A stretch of 64,000 nt of DNA, from positions 1 to 64,000 of the forward strand of contig JAGXFQ010000030.1 in the NCBI GenBank assembly GCA_024637145.1, in the 5' to 3' direction. Below are positions 45,218-54,316 of this stretch, piece by piece; the stretch's first letter is position 1; every line of letters begins with the position of its first letter. Below the pieces are notes generated by a model. That model was given only the letters and a program-made list of their open reading frames with translations. It ran no database searches and was not told the DNA's origin. The stretch is from Desulfobulbaceae bacterium. GTDB taxonomy: Bacteria > Desulfobacterota > Desulfobulbia > Desulfobulbales > SURF-16. The position numbers and the translations under genes are program-made.

Positions 45218-45339
45218 AATATCCTCTTATTGTCTCTGGTATTGCTCAAGAAGCAAGAAGGCAGCATCAGCAAGCCAAACCAGCCCGTTTTTTAGTCTAT
45301 GCCATGCAACCAGCAGGTGCCACTTATTTCGATCTACCC

Positions 45340-45368
45340 TTGACAACTCCTGCCCACTCTAAGATATT
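45340..45368 (+). promoter_or_regulatory. Sigma-70 type promoter for the outer-membrane protein
   Basis: Perfect TTGACA (45340-45345), a 17-bp spacer and GATATT (45363-45368), 52 bp before the ATG at 45421. Confidence 0.55.
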
Positions 45369-45420
45369 GAACAATTCCTCTGCCTGCTGCACCTAACAAC
45401 CCTTACCCAAGGTTACATCC

Positions 45421-46107
45421 ATGAAAACATTTCCCCTGGCCGCAATGCCCCTTTTTATGATCCTAATCTTAACGGCCATGGCCCCTGCAGCCCGGGCCGC
45501 AACCGGCGATATCGCCTTGGGCGCCAGAATAAGCAGCCTGGGAATAGGTCCTGATCTCACCATCGGCCTTTCCCACCAGCTCAACATCAGGGTGGCCGGC
45601 CACTGGGGCTCCTATGATATTGACGGCACCAGTGAGGATATCGACTATGAATGTGACCTGGAACTCCTCTCCGGCCTGGTGAGCGCCGAATGGTTTCCCC
45701 TTAAGGGCCGCAGCTTTCATCTGGTGGCCGGCGCCCTCTTCAATGGCAATAATCTTGAGGCCAGGGGCGAGACCAGCCCTTACCGCAGCTATACTCTGGG
45801 CGGCACCGATTACTCTGGTACGGATATCGGCCGCCTGCAAGGGGATATCGATTATAATCTCATTGCCCCCTATGTCGGCCTGGGCTGGGGTAATCCGGTG
45901 CACAAAGATTCCAACTGGACCTTTTTCCTCGATCTTGGTGTCGCCTACCAGGGCGCCGCCGATGTCCGCCTCACGGCCTCGGGAGCCGTGGCCAGCGATC
46001 CCGAATTTCAGAGGAACCTGCAGCAGGAAGAAGAAGACCTTGAAGATGACCTGGACCGGTTCAACTATTATCCGGTGGTCGCCTTGGGCCTCACCTATAA
46101 ATTTTGA
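45421..46107 (+). CDS. Outer-membrane beta-barrel protein
   Basis: A 228-aa exported protein with a signal peptide ending near AARAAT (residue 27) and alternating hydrophobic strands through the mature part (VAGHWGSYDI, FHLVAGALFN, IAPYVGLGWG, FFLDLGVAYQ). The C-terminus is the aromatic LTYKF expected for the barrel assembly machinery. A helical EEEDLEDDLD insert precedes the last strand. It resembles small OmpW/OmpA-like barrels but no substrate is indicated. Confidence 0.75.
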   Translation: MKTFPLAAMPLFMILILTAMAPAARAATGDIALGARISSLGIGPDLTIGLSHQLNIRVAGHWGSYDIDGTSEDIDYECDLELLSGLVSAEWFPLKGRSFHLVAGALFNGNNLEARGETSPYRSYTLGGTDYSGTDIGRLQGDIDYNLIAPYVGLGWGNPVHKDSNWTFFLDLGVAYQGAADVRLTASGAVASDPEFQRNLQQEEEDLEDDLDRFNYYPVVALGLTYKF

Positions 46108-46160
46108 TGGATCCTGCCAGCCCTTGGCCTCTTTTTTTTGGCCGCGGGCCATCCTCCTGT

Positions 46161-46207
46161 TTGACAGGGGCCCTGCTTTTATGGTGAGATGATTTTTATC
46201 TTACCAT
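46161..46207 (+). promoter_or_regulatory. Candidate promoter with overlapping operator upstream of pgi
   Basis: TTGACA at 46161-46166 is a perfect -35 box; a weak -10 (TGAGAT, 18-bp spacing) falls inside an inverted repeat, ATGGTGAGAT (46181-46190), 7 bp, ATCTTACCAT (46198-46207), with one mismatch. A repeat over the -10 is what a repressor site would look like. The pgi ATG is at 46254. Confidence 0.4.
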
Positions 46208-46253
46208 ATCACGCTATTAGCATCCCCATCTGCCCCTTTACAGGATTTGAACC

Positions 46254-47873
46254 ATGGCCCCCTCTACCGATCTTGACACCCTGCCCGCCTTCGCCACCCT
46301 GCAGGCCTTAAGCCACCAGGTGCCGGACCTGACGGATCCGGCCCTCCTCACCCCGGACCGCCTCCAAAGCCTCCGGAGCCACAGTGCCGGCTTTGACCTC
46401 TTCTATGCCACCCAGCGGGTGGATGAGTCCATCCTCGCCGCCCTCCAGGCCCTGGCCGACCAGGGTGGTGTTATTGAGCAATTCCTGGCCATGAAAAAGG
46501 GCGCGGTGATGAACAGGATCGAGGGCTGGCCAAGCGAAAACCGACAAGTGCTGCACACCGCCTGCCGTGATGTTTTTGGCGCTCCCCATGCCCCGGAGGC
46601 AACGGGCCAGACCGAGGCGGAACTCAAAAAACTTGCGGACTTCCTCGACGATCTGGACCAGGGCCGCCTCACCAATGAACAGGGCCAGCCCTTCACAGAC
46701 ATGATCCAGGTCGGCATTGGCGGTTCCGACCTGGGCCCCCGCGCCCTCTACCTGGCCCTGGCCGCCTATAGCCGTCAGGGGCGGCAGATCCATTTCATCG
46801 CCAACGTCGATCCGGATGACGGCCTGGCCGTGCTCAAGGGTCTGGATCTCTCCCGCACCCTGGTCAATGTCGTCTCCAAGAGCGGCACCACCCTGGAGAC
46901 CCTGACCAACGAGGAGCTGGTCAAGGCCGCCTTTATCCAGGCCGGTCTGGATCCGGCCCGCCATTTCCTGGCGGTCACCGGCCAGGGCAGTCCTATGGAC
47001 GATCCGGCCAAATACCTGCGCTCCTTCTACATCTATGACTACATCGGCGGCCGCTACAGCGCCACCTCCATGGTGGGCGGCGTTATGCTCGGGTTTGCTC
47101 TGGGCGCGGAAAATTTCCGCGAAATCCTGCACGGTGCCCGCGACATGGACCGGGCCGCCGAGGAGAGAGAGAGCCGGCGCAACGTGCCGCTGCTCCTGGC
47201 CCTGCTGGGTATCTGGAACCGCAACTTCCTGCACCGGGAAACCTTGGCAATCCTACCCTACAGTCAGGGCCTCTGCCGCTTCACCGCCCATCTTCAGCAA
47301 TGCGACATGGAGAGTAACGGCAAGAGCTGTAACCGCCAGGGCAAACCGCTCTTCTACCAGACCGGGCCCGTGGTGTGGGGTGAACCGGGCACCAATGGCC
47401 AACACGCTTTCTACCAGCTCATGCACCAGGGTACTGCCGTCATTCCTGCGGAATTTATCGGCTTCCGCGCCAATCAATACGACGGCGACATCCTGGTCAA
47501 GAAAACCACGAGCCAGGAGAAGTTGACCGCCAATCTCCTGGCCCAGTCTCTGGCCCTGGCCCTGGGCCGGCAGCACGACAACCCCAACCGCTTCTTTGCC
47601 GGCAACCGCCCCAACTCCCTGCTCATGGCAGACCGGCTCACCCCCTACAGCATGGGGGCGCTGCTGGCCCTCTATGAGGCCAAGATCGTCTTCCAGGGTT
47701 TCTTGTGGAATATCAATTCCTTTGATCAGGAGGGGGTGCAGCTGGGAAAAATTCTGGCCAGCAGATTACTTGACCACATGGCAGGCCAGCAAGAGGATGC
47801 CCAATATGACGGCAGCGGCACGGACGCCCTGGGCTGGGCCCTGATGCAGATCGCCGGGCTCACCAAAAGCTAA
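46254..47873 (+). CDS. pgi: Glucose-6-phosphate isomerase
   Basis: Pgi interconverts glucose-6-phosphate and fructose-6-phosphate. The 539-aa product has IQVGIGGSDLGPRALYLAL near residue 152, the sugar-phosphate signature VVSKSGTTLETLTNEELV near residue 206, and FRANQYDGDILVKKTTSQE near residue 403. It is complete, with an AGGA site upstream and a terminator at 47877-47913. It is separated from the gap-pgk-tpiA genes by about 10 kb. Confidence 0.95.
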   Translation: MAPSTDLDTLPAFATLQALSHQVPDLTDPALLTPDRLQSLRSHSAGFDLFYATQRVDESILAALQALADQGGVIEQFLAMKKGAVMNRIEGWPSENRQVLHTACRDVFGAPHAPEATGQTEAELKKLADFLDDLDQGRLTNEQGQPFTDMIQVGIGGSDLGPRALYLALAAYSRQGRQIHFIANVDPDDGLAVLKGLDLSRTLVNVVSKSGTTLETLTNEELVKAAFIQAGLDPARHFLAVTGQGSPMDDPAKYLRSFYIYDYIGGRYSATSMVGGVMLGFALGAENFREILHGARDMDRAAEERESRRNVPLLLALLGIWNRNFLHRETLAILPYSQGLCRFTAHLQQCDMESNGKSCNRQGKPLFYQTGPVVWGEPGTNGQHAFYQLMHQGTAVIPAEFIGFRANQYDGDILVKKTTSQEKLTANLLAQSLALALGRQHDNPNRFFAGNRPNSLLMADRLTPYSMGALLALYEAKIVFQGFLWNINSFDQEGVQLGKILASRLLDHMAGQQEDAQYDGSGTDALGWALMQIAGLTKS

Positions 47874-47876
47874 AGA

Positions 47877-47913
47877 GGGGCAGCAGGAGCAGGCCTCTTT
47901 CTCCTGCTGCCCC
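47877..47913 (+). terminator. Terminator-type hairpin after pgi
   Basis: A 13-bp perfect stem (47877-47889 with 47901-47913) and an 11-nt loop, beginning 3 bp after the pgi stop. The T tail is short, so termination may be partial. It also lies downstream of the minus-strand lipoprotein gene. Confidence 0.75.
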
Positions 47914-47936
47914 CTTTACTCGCTGCTGTTTTTTCT

Positions 47937-48128
47937 TTAGATGGGGACTTCATCGACGATATCAGCAGCCTGGTCAATGGCGTCATGGGCGGTATTGCCG
48001 GCCACCGGAATAATGGAAATCACCGCCGCTCCAAGGCGCATGGGCACGGTGACAACCTTGGTCAAGAAACAACCGCTGACCATCAGGGCAACAACTACCA
48101 GCATAAGAGCTGTTTTCCACTTCATCAT
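47937..48128 (-). CDS. Small DUF6726-like lipoprotein
   Basis: A 63-aa lipoprotein with lipobox ALMVSGCFLTK (Cys near residue 19). The mature part, VVTVPMRLGAAVISIIPVAG then NTAHDAIDQAADIV, is short and amphipathic. I associate this pattern with small lipoproteins of the DUF6726 kind; the match is from memory and uncertain. ATG at 48128 has AGGAG 8 bp upstream. It follows aroA by 26 bp on the same strand and may share its transcript. Confidence 0.65.
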   Translation of the reverse strand: MMKWKTALMLVVVALMVSGCFLTKVVTVPMRLGAAVISIIPVAGNTAHDAIDQAADIVDEVPI

Positions 48129-48154
48129 ATCTACTCTCCTCTTTTTTTTCGCCG

Positions 48155-49438
48155 TCAAAGACCAGGCCCCTCATAGAGCCACTGAAACCGCTCCCAGAAG
48201 TCCGGAAAGGACTTCACCACACACTCTCTGTTTTTGATCTTCACCCCGGGGGTCACCAGGCCAGCCACCCCGAAACACATGGCAATGCGGTGGTCGTTAT
48301 AGGTGTCGATCTCAGCCCCGTGCAGAGGAGCGCCGTTGGCGGCCCCCTCGATAATGAGGGCATCCGGCCTCTCCTCCACCCGGGCCCCCATCTTGCCAAG
48401 CTCAGTGGCCACGGCCGTTATCCTGTCACATTCCTTGATGCGCAGATGGGCGATATTCTTGATGATGGTCCTGCCCTTGGCATGGGCCGCCACAATGGCC
48501 AGGGTGGGGGCCACATCAGGGCAGTCTCCCATGTCCACCTCCACGCCGCGCAGCTCGCGGGGACCCACCACGGTGATGCCATCGCCATAGTCGACGGTGC
48601 AACCCATCCTGGCCAGGATCTCCACCAGGGCGGTATCCCCCTGCAGGGAGGGATGCGGCACATTCTGCACCCGGACCCTGCCGCCGGTGATGGCGGCTGC
48701 CGCAAAAAAATAGGAGGCGCTGGAGGCATCGCCCTCCACCTGATAGGTGGTGGCATGATAGGCCCTGGGGCGGATGGCAAAATAATTGAGCTGATCGCTG
48801 GCCGTAAGGTCGGCGCCAAAGGCGCGCATCACGGCCAGGGTCATGGTGACATAGGGCTTGGAAGGGACCTGGCCCTCCACATGGAGAATGGCCTGGTGCC
48901 GGGCATAGGGGGCAACCAGGAGCAGGGAAGAGAGATATTGGCTGGATTTGCCCGCCGGCAGGGTGGTCTCGCCGCCCTGGATGCCGCGGGCCTTGATGGC
49001 CAAGGGGGGACAGCCGGTGTTGTTGAGGGAGCGGATATCAACGCCCCAGCCGGTGAGGGCCTGGATCAGAGGCGCAATGGGGCGCTCCTCCATCCGCTTC
49101 TCGCCGGCAATAATAAAGTTCCCCTGGCCCAGGGCAACAACGGAGGCGAGAAAGCGGGTGGCGGTCCCGTTGTTGCCCAGGAAAATCTCCTGGGCCGGGG
49201 TGGCAATGCGGCCGCCGGTGCCCTTTATTGTCCACGACTCCTCGTTCCTGACCACCTCAATACCCATGGCCTGGAGGGCGGTGGCGGTATAGGCGGTATC
49301 CTCGCTGGCCAGGGGGCCGATCAAGGTGGAATCGCCCTGGGCCAGGGCGGCGGCAATGAGGGCGCGCTGGGTGATGGACTTGGAGCCCGGCACCTTCAGG
49401 TCAAGATCAACAGTGGCCAGGGGGGTTATTTCGTGCAT
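48155..49438 (-). CDS. aroA: 3-phosphoshikimate 1-carboxyvinyltransferase (EPSP synthase)
   Basis: AroA makes EPSP from shikimate-3-phosphate and phosphoenolpyruvate. The 427-aa product has LKVPGSKSITQRALI near residue 14, RIKECDRITAVATELGKMG near residue 335 and the late DTYNDHRIAMCFGVAGL. The PEP-site loop reads FLGNNGTATRFL near residue 87, where E. coli has LGNAGTAMRPL: Ala becomes Asn and Pro becomes Phe. It ends the aroD-aroE-aroA run. Confidence 0.94.
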   Translation of the reverse strand: MHEITPLATVDLDLKVPGSKSITQRALIAAALAQGDSTLIGPLASEDTAYTATALQAMGIEVVRNEESWTIKGTGGRIATPAQEIFLGNNGTATRFLASVVALGQGNFIIAGEKRMEERPIAPLIQALTGWGVDIRSLNNTGCPPLAIKARGIQGGETTLPAGKSSQYLSSLLLVAPYARHQAILHVEGQVPSKPYVTMTLAVMRAFGADLTASDQLNYFAIRPRAYHATTYQVEGDASSASYFFAAAAITGGRVRVQNVPHPSLQGDTALVEILARMGCTVDYGDGITVVGPRELRGVEVDMGDCPDVAPTLAIVAAHAKGRTIIKNIAHLRIKECDRITAVATELGKMGARVEERPDALIIEGAANGAPLHGAEIDTYNDHRIAMCFGVAGLVTPGVKIKNRECVVKSFPDFWERFQWLYEGPGL

Positions 49439-49482
49439 GATTCCCGTCTGAAAAATTCAATGAATAATAAAAAAGGGGCCTG

Positions 49483-50298
49483 TCAGCGGCCCAGGTTCGC
49501 CATCACTTCCCGGGCCATGACAGCCAGGGGCGCCGGGCGGCCGGTCCACAACTCAAACTGGGCAGCCCCCTGATGCAGGAGCATCTGCAGGCCGTTAATG
49601 GTGACACAGCCCGCCTCTTTGGCCTCTTTGAGCAGCCTGGTCTCCAGGGGGGCATAGACAATGTCCATCACCACCGGGAAATCGCCTATCTTGTCGGCCG
49701 GCACCAGACTCCTGTCCGCCAGGGCCGCCATGCCCACGGAGGTGGCATTAACCACGGCGTCCGCGGCCAGACGGCTGATATCCGCCAGGGGATGCCAGGG
49801 GCAGGCCAGCTGTCTGGCCAGGGCCTGGCCCGGTCCGGGGCTGCGACTGGCAATGGTGAGCCGGGCCCCGGCCTCCAGGAGGCCAAAACCAATGGCCCGG
49901 GCCGAGCCGCCGGCCCCCAGGAGGAGGACCGAGGCCCCGTTAAGATCCATTTCGGCGGCCAGGGCCCGGTTGGCCCCCAGCCAGTCGGTATTATAACCCG
50001 TGACCCCGGCCGCGGAGAAAACCAAGGTATTCACCGCGCCGATCTTGGCCGCCACCGGGTCAATCTCATCCAGACAGGCCAGCACCGCCTGCTTATGGGG
50101 GATGGTGACGCTGACCCCCCGGATGCCAAGGGCCTTGCAGCCGATAATGGCAGCCGCCACATCCTCCACCGGAAAGGGGACATAAACCCCGTTGAGGCCG
50201 GTGGCAACAAAGGCGGCATTATGCATGGCCGGACTGAGACTGTGGCTCACCGGATTACCCATGATGCCATGCACCAGGGTGGTGCCGCTGATCTTCAT
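49483..50298 (-). CDS. aroE: Shikimate dehydrogenase
   Basis: AroE reduces 3-dehydroshikimate to shikimate with NADPH. The 271-aa product has GNPVSHSLSPAMHNAAF near residue 15, the catalytic Lys in VTIPHKQ near residue 66, the Asp in GYNTDW near residue 100 and the dinucleotide motif LLGAGGSARAIGFGLL near residue 125. It overlaps aroD by 4 bp and precedes aroA by 44 bp. Confidence 0.94.
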   Translation of the reverse strand: MKISGTTLVHGIMGNPVSHSLSPAMHNAAFVATGLNGVYVPFPVEDVAAAIIGCKALGIRGVSVTIPHKQAVLACLDEIDPVAAKIGAVNTLVFSAAGVTGYNTDWLGANRALAAEMDLNGASVLLLGAGGSARAIGFGLLEAGARLTIASRSPGPGQALARQLACPWHPLADISRLAADAVVNATSVGMAALADRSLVPADKIGDFPVVMDIVYAPLETRLLKEAKEAGCVTINGLQMLLHQGAAQFELWTGRPAPLAVMAREVMANLGR

Positions 50299-50993
50299 CG
50301 AACAAGCTCCTGGATGGTATGCAGCTCGGCAAGAGTGAGCTGGCCCGGGGCTGTGCAGCTTTGCCGGTCCGCTGCCGCATAGGTAAGGACACCGCCCAGC
50401 TCCAGGGTGGCGGCCCGACTGATCTTACCGGCCTGGCCCATGCAAAAAGCGGCCAGGGGAAAGCGCTCCTGGGCAGCCAGGAGCTGGAGGCCAAGGACAC
50501 GCAGGCAGTCGGTGTGATCATGGGCCATGGTGACCATTTTGCCGATATCCGCACCGCTTTGCAGCTGGCGCCTGAAGATATCGGCCAGCACCGCATCACC
50601 TGGTGTATCGCTGAAATTATGCCAGGAGACAATGACTTTTGTTTCTGCCAAGGCAGCGGCAGCGAGAATCTGCCGGCGGCTCTCGGCAGGGGCCAGCAAT
50701 TCTATATCCACATAGGCGGCGCCGCTTTCTATGGCCTCCACAAGCAGGGCAAGGCGCTCCTCTTCAGAACCGTGCCAGCTGCCCCCCTCCCAGGAGGGGC
50801 GGTTGGTGAAGAGTAGCGGCGCCTCAACACCTTCCACAAAGGGCTGCACAGCGGGGTGATCTAGAAGATCAAGGCGGATTTCAACAAGATCAGCCCTCCC
50901 CTTGCTGCGGCGCGCCGTTGCAAGGGCCGCGGCCAGACCTGGCTCGGCAATGGAGAGACATATTTTCTGGGGGCTGGGCCGAGCATTATCCAT
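50295..50993 (-). CDS. aroD: Type I 3-dehydroquinate dehydratase
   Basis: AroD dehydrates 3-dehydroquinate through a Schiff base. The 232-aa product has ADLVEIRLDLLDH near residue 34, the catalytic His in VIVSWHNFSDT near residue 122 and the Schiff-base Lys in GADIGKMVTMA near residue 150. It is the first gene of a compact shikimate operon. Confidence 0.92.
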   Translation of the reverse strand: MDNARPSPQKICLSIAEPGLAAALATARRSKGRADLVEIRLDLLDHPAVQPFVEGVEAPLLFTNRPSWEGGSWHGSEEERLALLVEAIESGAAYVDIELLAPAESRRQILAAAALAETKVIVSWHNFSDTPGDAVLADIFRRQLQSGADIGKMVTMAHDHTDCLRVLGLQLLAAQERFPLAAFCMGQAGKISRAATLELGGVLTYAAADRQSCTAPGQLTLAELHTIQELVR

Positions 50994-51141
50994 TATTTTT
51001 TCTCTTGTCTCCTGCCCTGTTTTAGAGGCATGATCGTCTGATAAAGAGGGAGAATTCTTCTTATTCCATCACGACCTGAAAGTCAATATTGGCGCCGCCA
51101 GGTCCGGGGCAGCGCCCCTACCCCGGACCCGGAGACCGTCC

Positions 51142-51705
51142 ATGCCTCGACTCTTTATTGCCCTTGACCTGCCGGCAAAGATCAAGGCCGCAATAGGCCT
51201 GCTCTGCACCGGCCTGCCCGGGGCACGCTGGGTGCCGGCTGAGCAGCTCCATCTCACCCTGCGCTTTATCGGCGACCTGCCCCCCTCTCTGCTAACTGAA
51301 GTGAAGGGCCAGCTGGCTGCGGTCAGGGCCAAACCCTTTCCCCTCCAGCTCGAGGGCTTGGGCCTTTTTCCACTTGTCGGCCGGCCCCGGGTGCTCTGGG
51401 TGGGGCTCAAGAAGAGCGATGCCCTGCTGGAGCTGCGCACCGAGGTGGATCGGGCCTTAGACCACCTCGACATACCCCCGGACAAGAAACAATTCGCCCC
51501 CCATCTCACCCTTGCCCGGCTGGCCACGATACCGGCGCCCCTCCTGGATGCCTATCTCCTGACCCACAACCTCTGCCGGCAACCAGCCTTCCGGGTCAAC
51601 TCCTTTCGCCTCTACTCAAGCATATTACGCCCGGAAGGGGCCGTCCACACCTGCGAGGCCCAATATCTTCTGCGAACGGATCCACGAGAAGTGGGTCAGA
51701 GATGA
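51142..51705 (+). CDS. thpR: RNA 2',3'-cyclic phosphodiesterase (ThpR)
   Basis: A 2H-family phosphoesterase of 187 aa that opens RNA 2',3'-cyclic phosphates; once called 2'-5' RNA ligase. The two HxTx motifs are HLTLRF near residue 38 and HLTLAR near residue 122, the expected pair of catalytic sites. The start follows MPRLFIALDLP. It is flanked by minus-strand genes and appears to be monocistronic. Confidence 0.93.
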   Translation: MPRLFIALDLPAKIKAAIGLLCTGLPGARWVPAEQLHLTLRFIGDLPPSLLTEVKGQLAAVRAKPFPLQLEGLGLFPLVGRPRVLWVGLKKSDALLELRTEVDRALDHLDIPPDKKQFAPHLTLARLATIPAPLLDAYLLTHNLCRQPAFRVNSFRLYSSILRPEGAVHTCEAQYLLRTDPREVGQR

Positions 51706-51756
51706 AGCAGTTAGGTTGCCATACTCATCGCCAATAGTTCTTCACCACTGTTTTTT

Positions 51757-52953
51757 TTATGCATCCTGCTCATTGGGAAGCATCAACACCACGGCGTGGG
51801 CGGCAATGCCCTCCCCGCGACCGGCAAAACCCATCTTCTCGGTGGTGGTGCCCTTGAGATTAAGCTGACTGGCGGCCACCTGACAGATCTGGCCGAGATT
51901 TTCCTGCATGGCCGCCCAATGAGGGGCAAGTTTGGGCTGCTGGGCAATAACCGTGATATCGGCATTGCCCAACCGGTAGCCCTCGCCTCTGGCCAGGGCC
52001 ATGACCTCTTCCAGCAAACGCAGGGAGGAGATGCCCGCATAGGCCGGCTCTGTATCGGGGAAATGGCGGCCGATGTCACCCAGGCCCAGGGCGCCCAGGA
52101 TGGCATCACAGAGGGCGTGGGTGAGGACATCGGCATCGGAATGGCCCAACAGACCACGCTCATGGGCAATAATCACCCCCCCCAGGACCAGATCACGACC
52201 CGCCACCAGGGCATGGGCGTCATAGCCGTGACCAATGCGCTCTTTTTTGTTCTTATTATCCATGGCATCCATATTCTGGTCTGAGTGGAGAAGGGCGGCA
52301 GCAAGAAGGAGGTCTTCTGGCCGGGTTATCTTGATATTACGCTCCGAGCCTTCCACCACCACCATCTTTTCGCCCACGGCCTCCAGAAAGGCCGCCTCAT
52401 CCGTGCCGACAAAGTCCGGCCCTACCCTGGCCATGGCCCGGCGCAGGACCTCGGGCCGCATCACCTGCGGGGTCTGGGCCTGCCAGAGGGCGCTGCGATC
52501 CACTGTGGAGCGGATGACGCCGCTTACCCCCACCTCCTTCAGGGTGTCCTTGACGGGCAGGGCGGCCAAGGCAGCGCCCTGCTCCCGGGCAGCCTGCAGA
52601 CAACGGCTGATCAGCGCCGGGGTGACCAGGGGCCTGGCTCCGTCATGAACCGCGATGAATTCCGTCCCCGCCGGCAGGGCGACCAGGCCGCGGGCCACCG
52701 AGTCCTGACGCCGGCTCCCCCCCGCCACCACCTGCAGCACCTTGCGCAGACCATGGTCAGCCACCAGGGCGCGGGTGGCTAGGAGATGAGCACCCGGCAC
52801 CACCACAATGACCCCGTCAATAGCAGGGGTGGCCTCAAAGGCCCGCAGGGTATGCACCAAAAGGGGCACCCCCAGAAGCTGACAATACTGCTTGGGCAGG
52901 GCCAGACCCATCCGGCTGCCCCTGCCGCCGGCCGGAATTATGGCGATGTTCAT
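51757..52953 (-). CDS. ispDF: Bifunctional IspD/IspF isoprenoid enzyme
   Basis: This 398-aa fusion covers two steps of the MEP pathway. Residues 1-230 are IspD (cytidylyltransferase; PAGGRGSRMGLALPKQY near residue 7, VHDGARPLV near residue 102). Residues 238-398 are IspF (cyclodiphosphate synthase; HGYDAH near residue 242 with the metal-binding Asp and His, LGHSDADVLTHALCDAILGA near residue 268). A charged MDNKNKKE linker joins them. Such fusions are known in alpha-, epsilon- and some deltaproteobacteria. Confidence 0.95.
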   Translation of the reverse strand: MNIAIIPAGGRGSRMGLALPKQYCQLLGVPLLVHTLRAFEATPAIDGVIVVVPGAHLLATRALVADHGLRKVLQVVAGGSRRQDSVARGLVALPAGTEFIAVHDGARPLVTPALISRCLQAAREQGAALAALPVKDTLKEVGVSGVIRSTVDRSALWQAQTPQVMRPEVLRRAMARVGPDFVGTDEAAFLEAVGEKMVVVEGSERNIKITRPEDLLLAAALLHSDQNMDAMDNKNKKERIGHGYDAHALVAGRDLVLGGVIIAHERGLLGHSDADVLTHALCDAILGALGLGDIGRHFPDTEPAYAGISSLRLLEEVMALARGEGYRLGNADITVIAQQPKLAPHWAAMQENLGQICQVAASQLNLKGTTTEKMGFAGRGEGIAAHAVVLMLPNEQDA

Positions 52954-53001
52954 CTCTTTCAGGTTCTCCGCTCAAAATATCAGCCGCTAACTGGCCCGCA
53001 A

Positions 53002-53060
53002 ACCACAAAGGCACAGAGACACAAAGGAGGGAAACCTCTGTGCCTTTGTGCCTCTGTGGT
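53002..53060. repeat. Inverted pair of CACARAGR octamer repeats
   Basis: Left arm 53002-53027 and right arm 53035-53060 pair at 22 of 26 positions. Each arm is built of about three octamers (CACAAAGG, CACAGAGA, CACAAAGG). The same octamer array, as a single arm, is at 61-90. It lies between ispDF and the RNase P RNA gene. Confidence 0.75.
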
Positions 53061-53095
53061 AAACAGCTGCCTTGTCGACAGCACGAAAATAAAAA

Positions 53096-53444
53096 AAGTG
53101 GGCTATAAGCCGAATTCTGTACCAGCCCGGGGGCTGGCCATGATCATTTCTCTAAGAATGCCGGTCGCCCGGCATCTCAAGCAACCTACCCGAAGGCACG
53201 AGCGGGCAGCCCTTAACGCCTTCCTATTTGGTCTTGCTCCGGGTGGGGTTTACCCTGCCCCTGATGTCACCACCAGGGCGGTGAGCTCTTACCTCGCCTT
53301 TTCACCCTTACCCCCGAGGGGGCGGTATCTTTTCTGTGGCACTTTCCCGGGGTCACCCCCGGTTCATGTTATGAACCACCCTGCCCTGCGGAGTTCGGAC
53401 TTTCCTCTGGCCGTTCAAGACGACCAGCGATCATGCACCCACTT
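53096..53444 (-). ncRNA. rnpB: RNase P RNA (bacterial type A)
   Basis: On the minus strand this reads as the catalytic RNA of RNase P: the conserved GAGGAAAGTCCG near the 5' end, GGGTGAAA further on, and ACAGAATTCGGCTTATAGCC at the 3' end. The terminal P1 helix pairs AAGTGGG (53438-53444) with CCCACTT (53096-53102), which sets the ends at about 349 nt. A T run follows downstream on the same strand. Loop/protein details were not modelled. Confidence 0.93.
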
Positions 53445-53488
53445 AAAACTTTTTTGATCAGGGCAAAAAAACCAGACCCCGATCAGCA

Positions 53489-53532
53489 AGAGATTGCCGG
53501 CAACTGGCCTGGGCCGCTGCCGGACAATCTCT
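53489..53532 (-). terminator. Hairpin after the zinc-ribbon gene
   Basis: An inverted repeat (AGAGATTG..CCGG against CCGG.CAATCTCT, 53489-53532) starts 5 bp beyond the stop of the gene at 53537. It lacks a T tail, so it may be a stability hairpin rather than a true terminator. Confidence 0.5.
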
Positions 53533-53536
53533 CCCC

Positions 53537-54256
53537 TTATTCTTCTTCTTCCGGCTTATTGTACATCATGCGCTGACAGGTGGGACAGCTATGGAGCTGG
53601 TCGCCACGCAGCACCTCATTATATTGCTGGGCCGGGATATTCATATAACAGCCCTGACACACCCCATTGGTAACCCCGACAATAGCCATGCCGTTGCGAC
53701 GATCCCTGAGCTGCTCATAGCGCTTATATATGGCAGGCGATACCTTGTCGGCCTTTTCAGAACGCGCCTTGTCGATTTCCTTCTTCTGCTTGTCGAGTTC
53801 CTTGGCCAGGGCCGCCACCTTGGCCTTCTCCGCCAACAGCAGCTTCTCTTCCTCATCAGAGGTAGTGTTGAGCAGCTCGATTTTAGCAACCATGGCCTCG
53901 CCGATTTCCGTATAGCGCAGAATCTCTTCTTCGCGCTGCTTATTGGCCGCCTTGGTGCCTTCAATCTCCTTGAGCAAGGATTGATATTCACGATTGGTCT
54001 GGACATTCATCAGCTTGACCTGGCGATCCTTGAAACGAATGGTCTCCTCCTCAAGCTCCTGCTCAACATCCTTCTTTTCTTTTTCCACCACCTCCAGGCG
54101 CTCAGCAAGATCAACGGCCTCTTCCCGCCGGGCATCAATAACGGCCTGCCGCTGGTCCAGATCTCCGTAGCCCTTGGCTATTTCTTCATCAAGCCTACGG
54201 ATCCGCAGGTCAATATCCTGCAATTCAAGCAGTTTTCCTAACTCTTTTTTCACCAT
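53537..54256 (-). CDS. Zinc-ribbon coiled-coil protein (DUF164 family)
   Basis: A 239-aa protein: residues 1-180 form a long, highly charged coiled coil, and the C-terminus carries a C4 zinc ribbon (GVCQGCYMNIP near residue 200, SCPTCQRMMY near residue 223). Relatives are widespread in deltaproteobacteria and actinobacteria, often near nif3-like and rnpB genes as here. Some are proposed to bind nucleic acid or act as a chaperone; the role is unsettled. It starts 60 bp after the Nif3-like gene. Confidence 0.85.
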   Translation of the reverse strand: MVKKELGKLLELQDIDLRIRRLDEEIAKGYGDLDQRQAVIDARREEAVDLAERLEVVEKEKKDVEQELEEETIRFKDRQVKLMNVQTNREYQSLLKEIEGTKAANKQREEEILRYTEIGEAMVAKIELLNTTSDEEEKLLLAEKAKVAALAKELDKQKKEIDKARSEKADKVSPAIYKRYEQLRDRRNGMAIVGVTNGVCQGCYMNIPAQQYNEVLRGDQLHSCPTCQRMMYNKPEEEE

Positions 54257-54316
54257 ACTTTCCTCACTGGTAAAGGCCGCGTATTGGGCACTCTTATTAG
54301 TATCATTTATAAAGGT

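Noticed and set aside
48290..49573. Plus-strand ORF of 427 codons
   Set aside because: Antisense of aroA; extreme Gly/His content.
52786..53457. Plus-strand ORF of 223 codons
   Set aside because: It runs through the CACARAGR repeat and the RNase P RNA gene, so it is not a protein gene.
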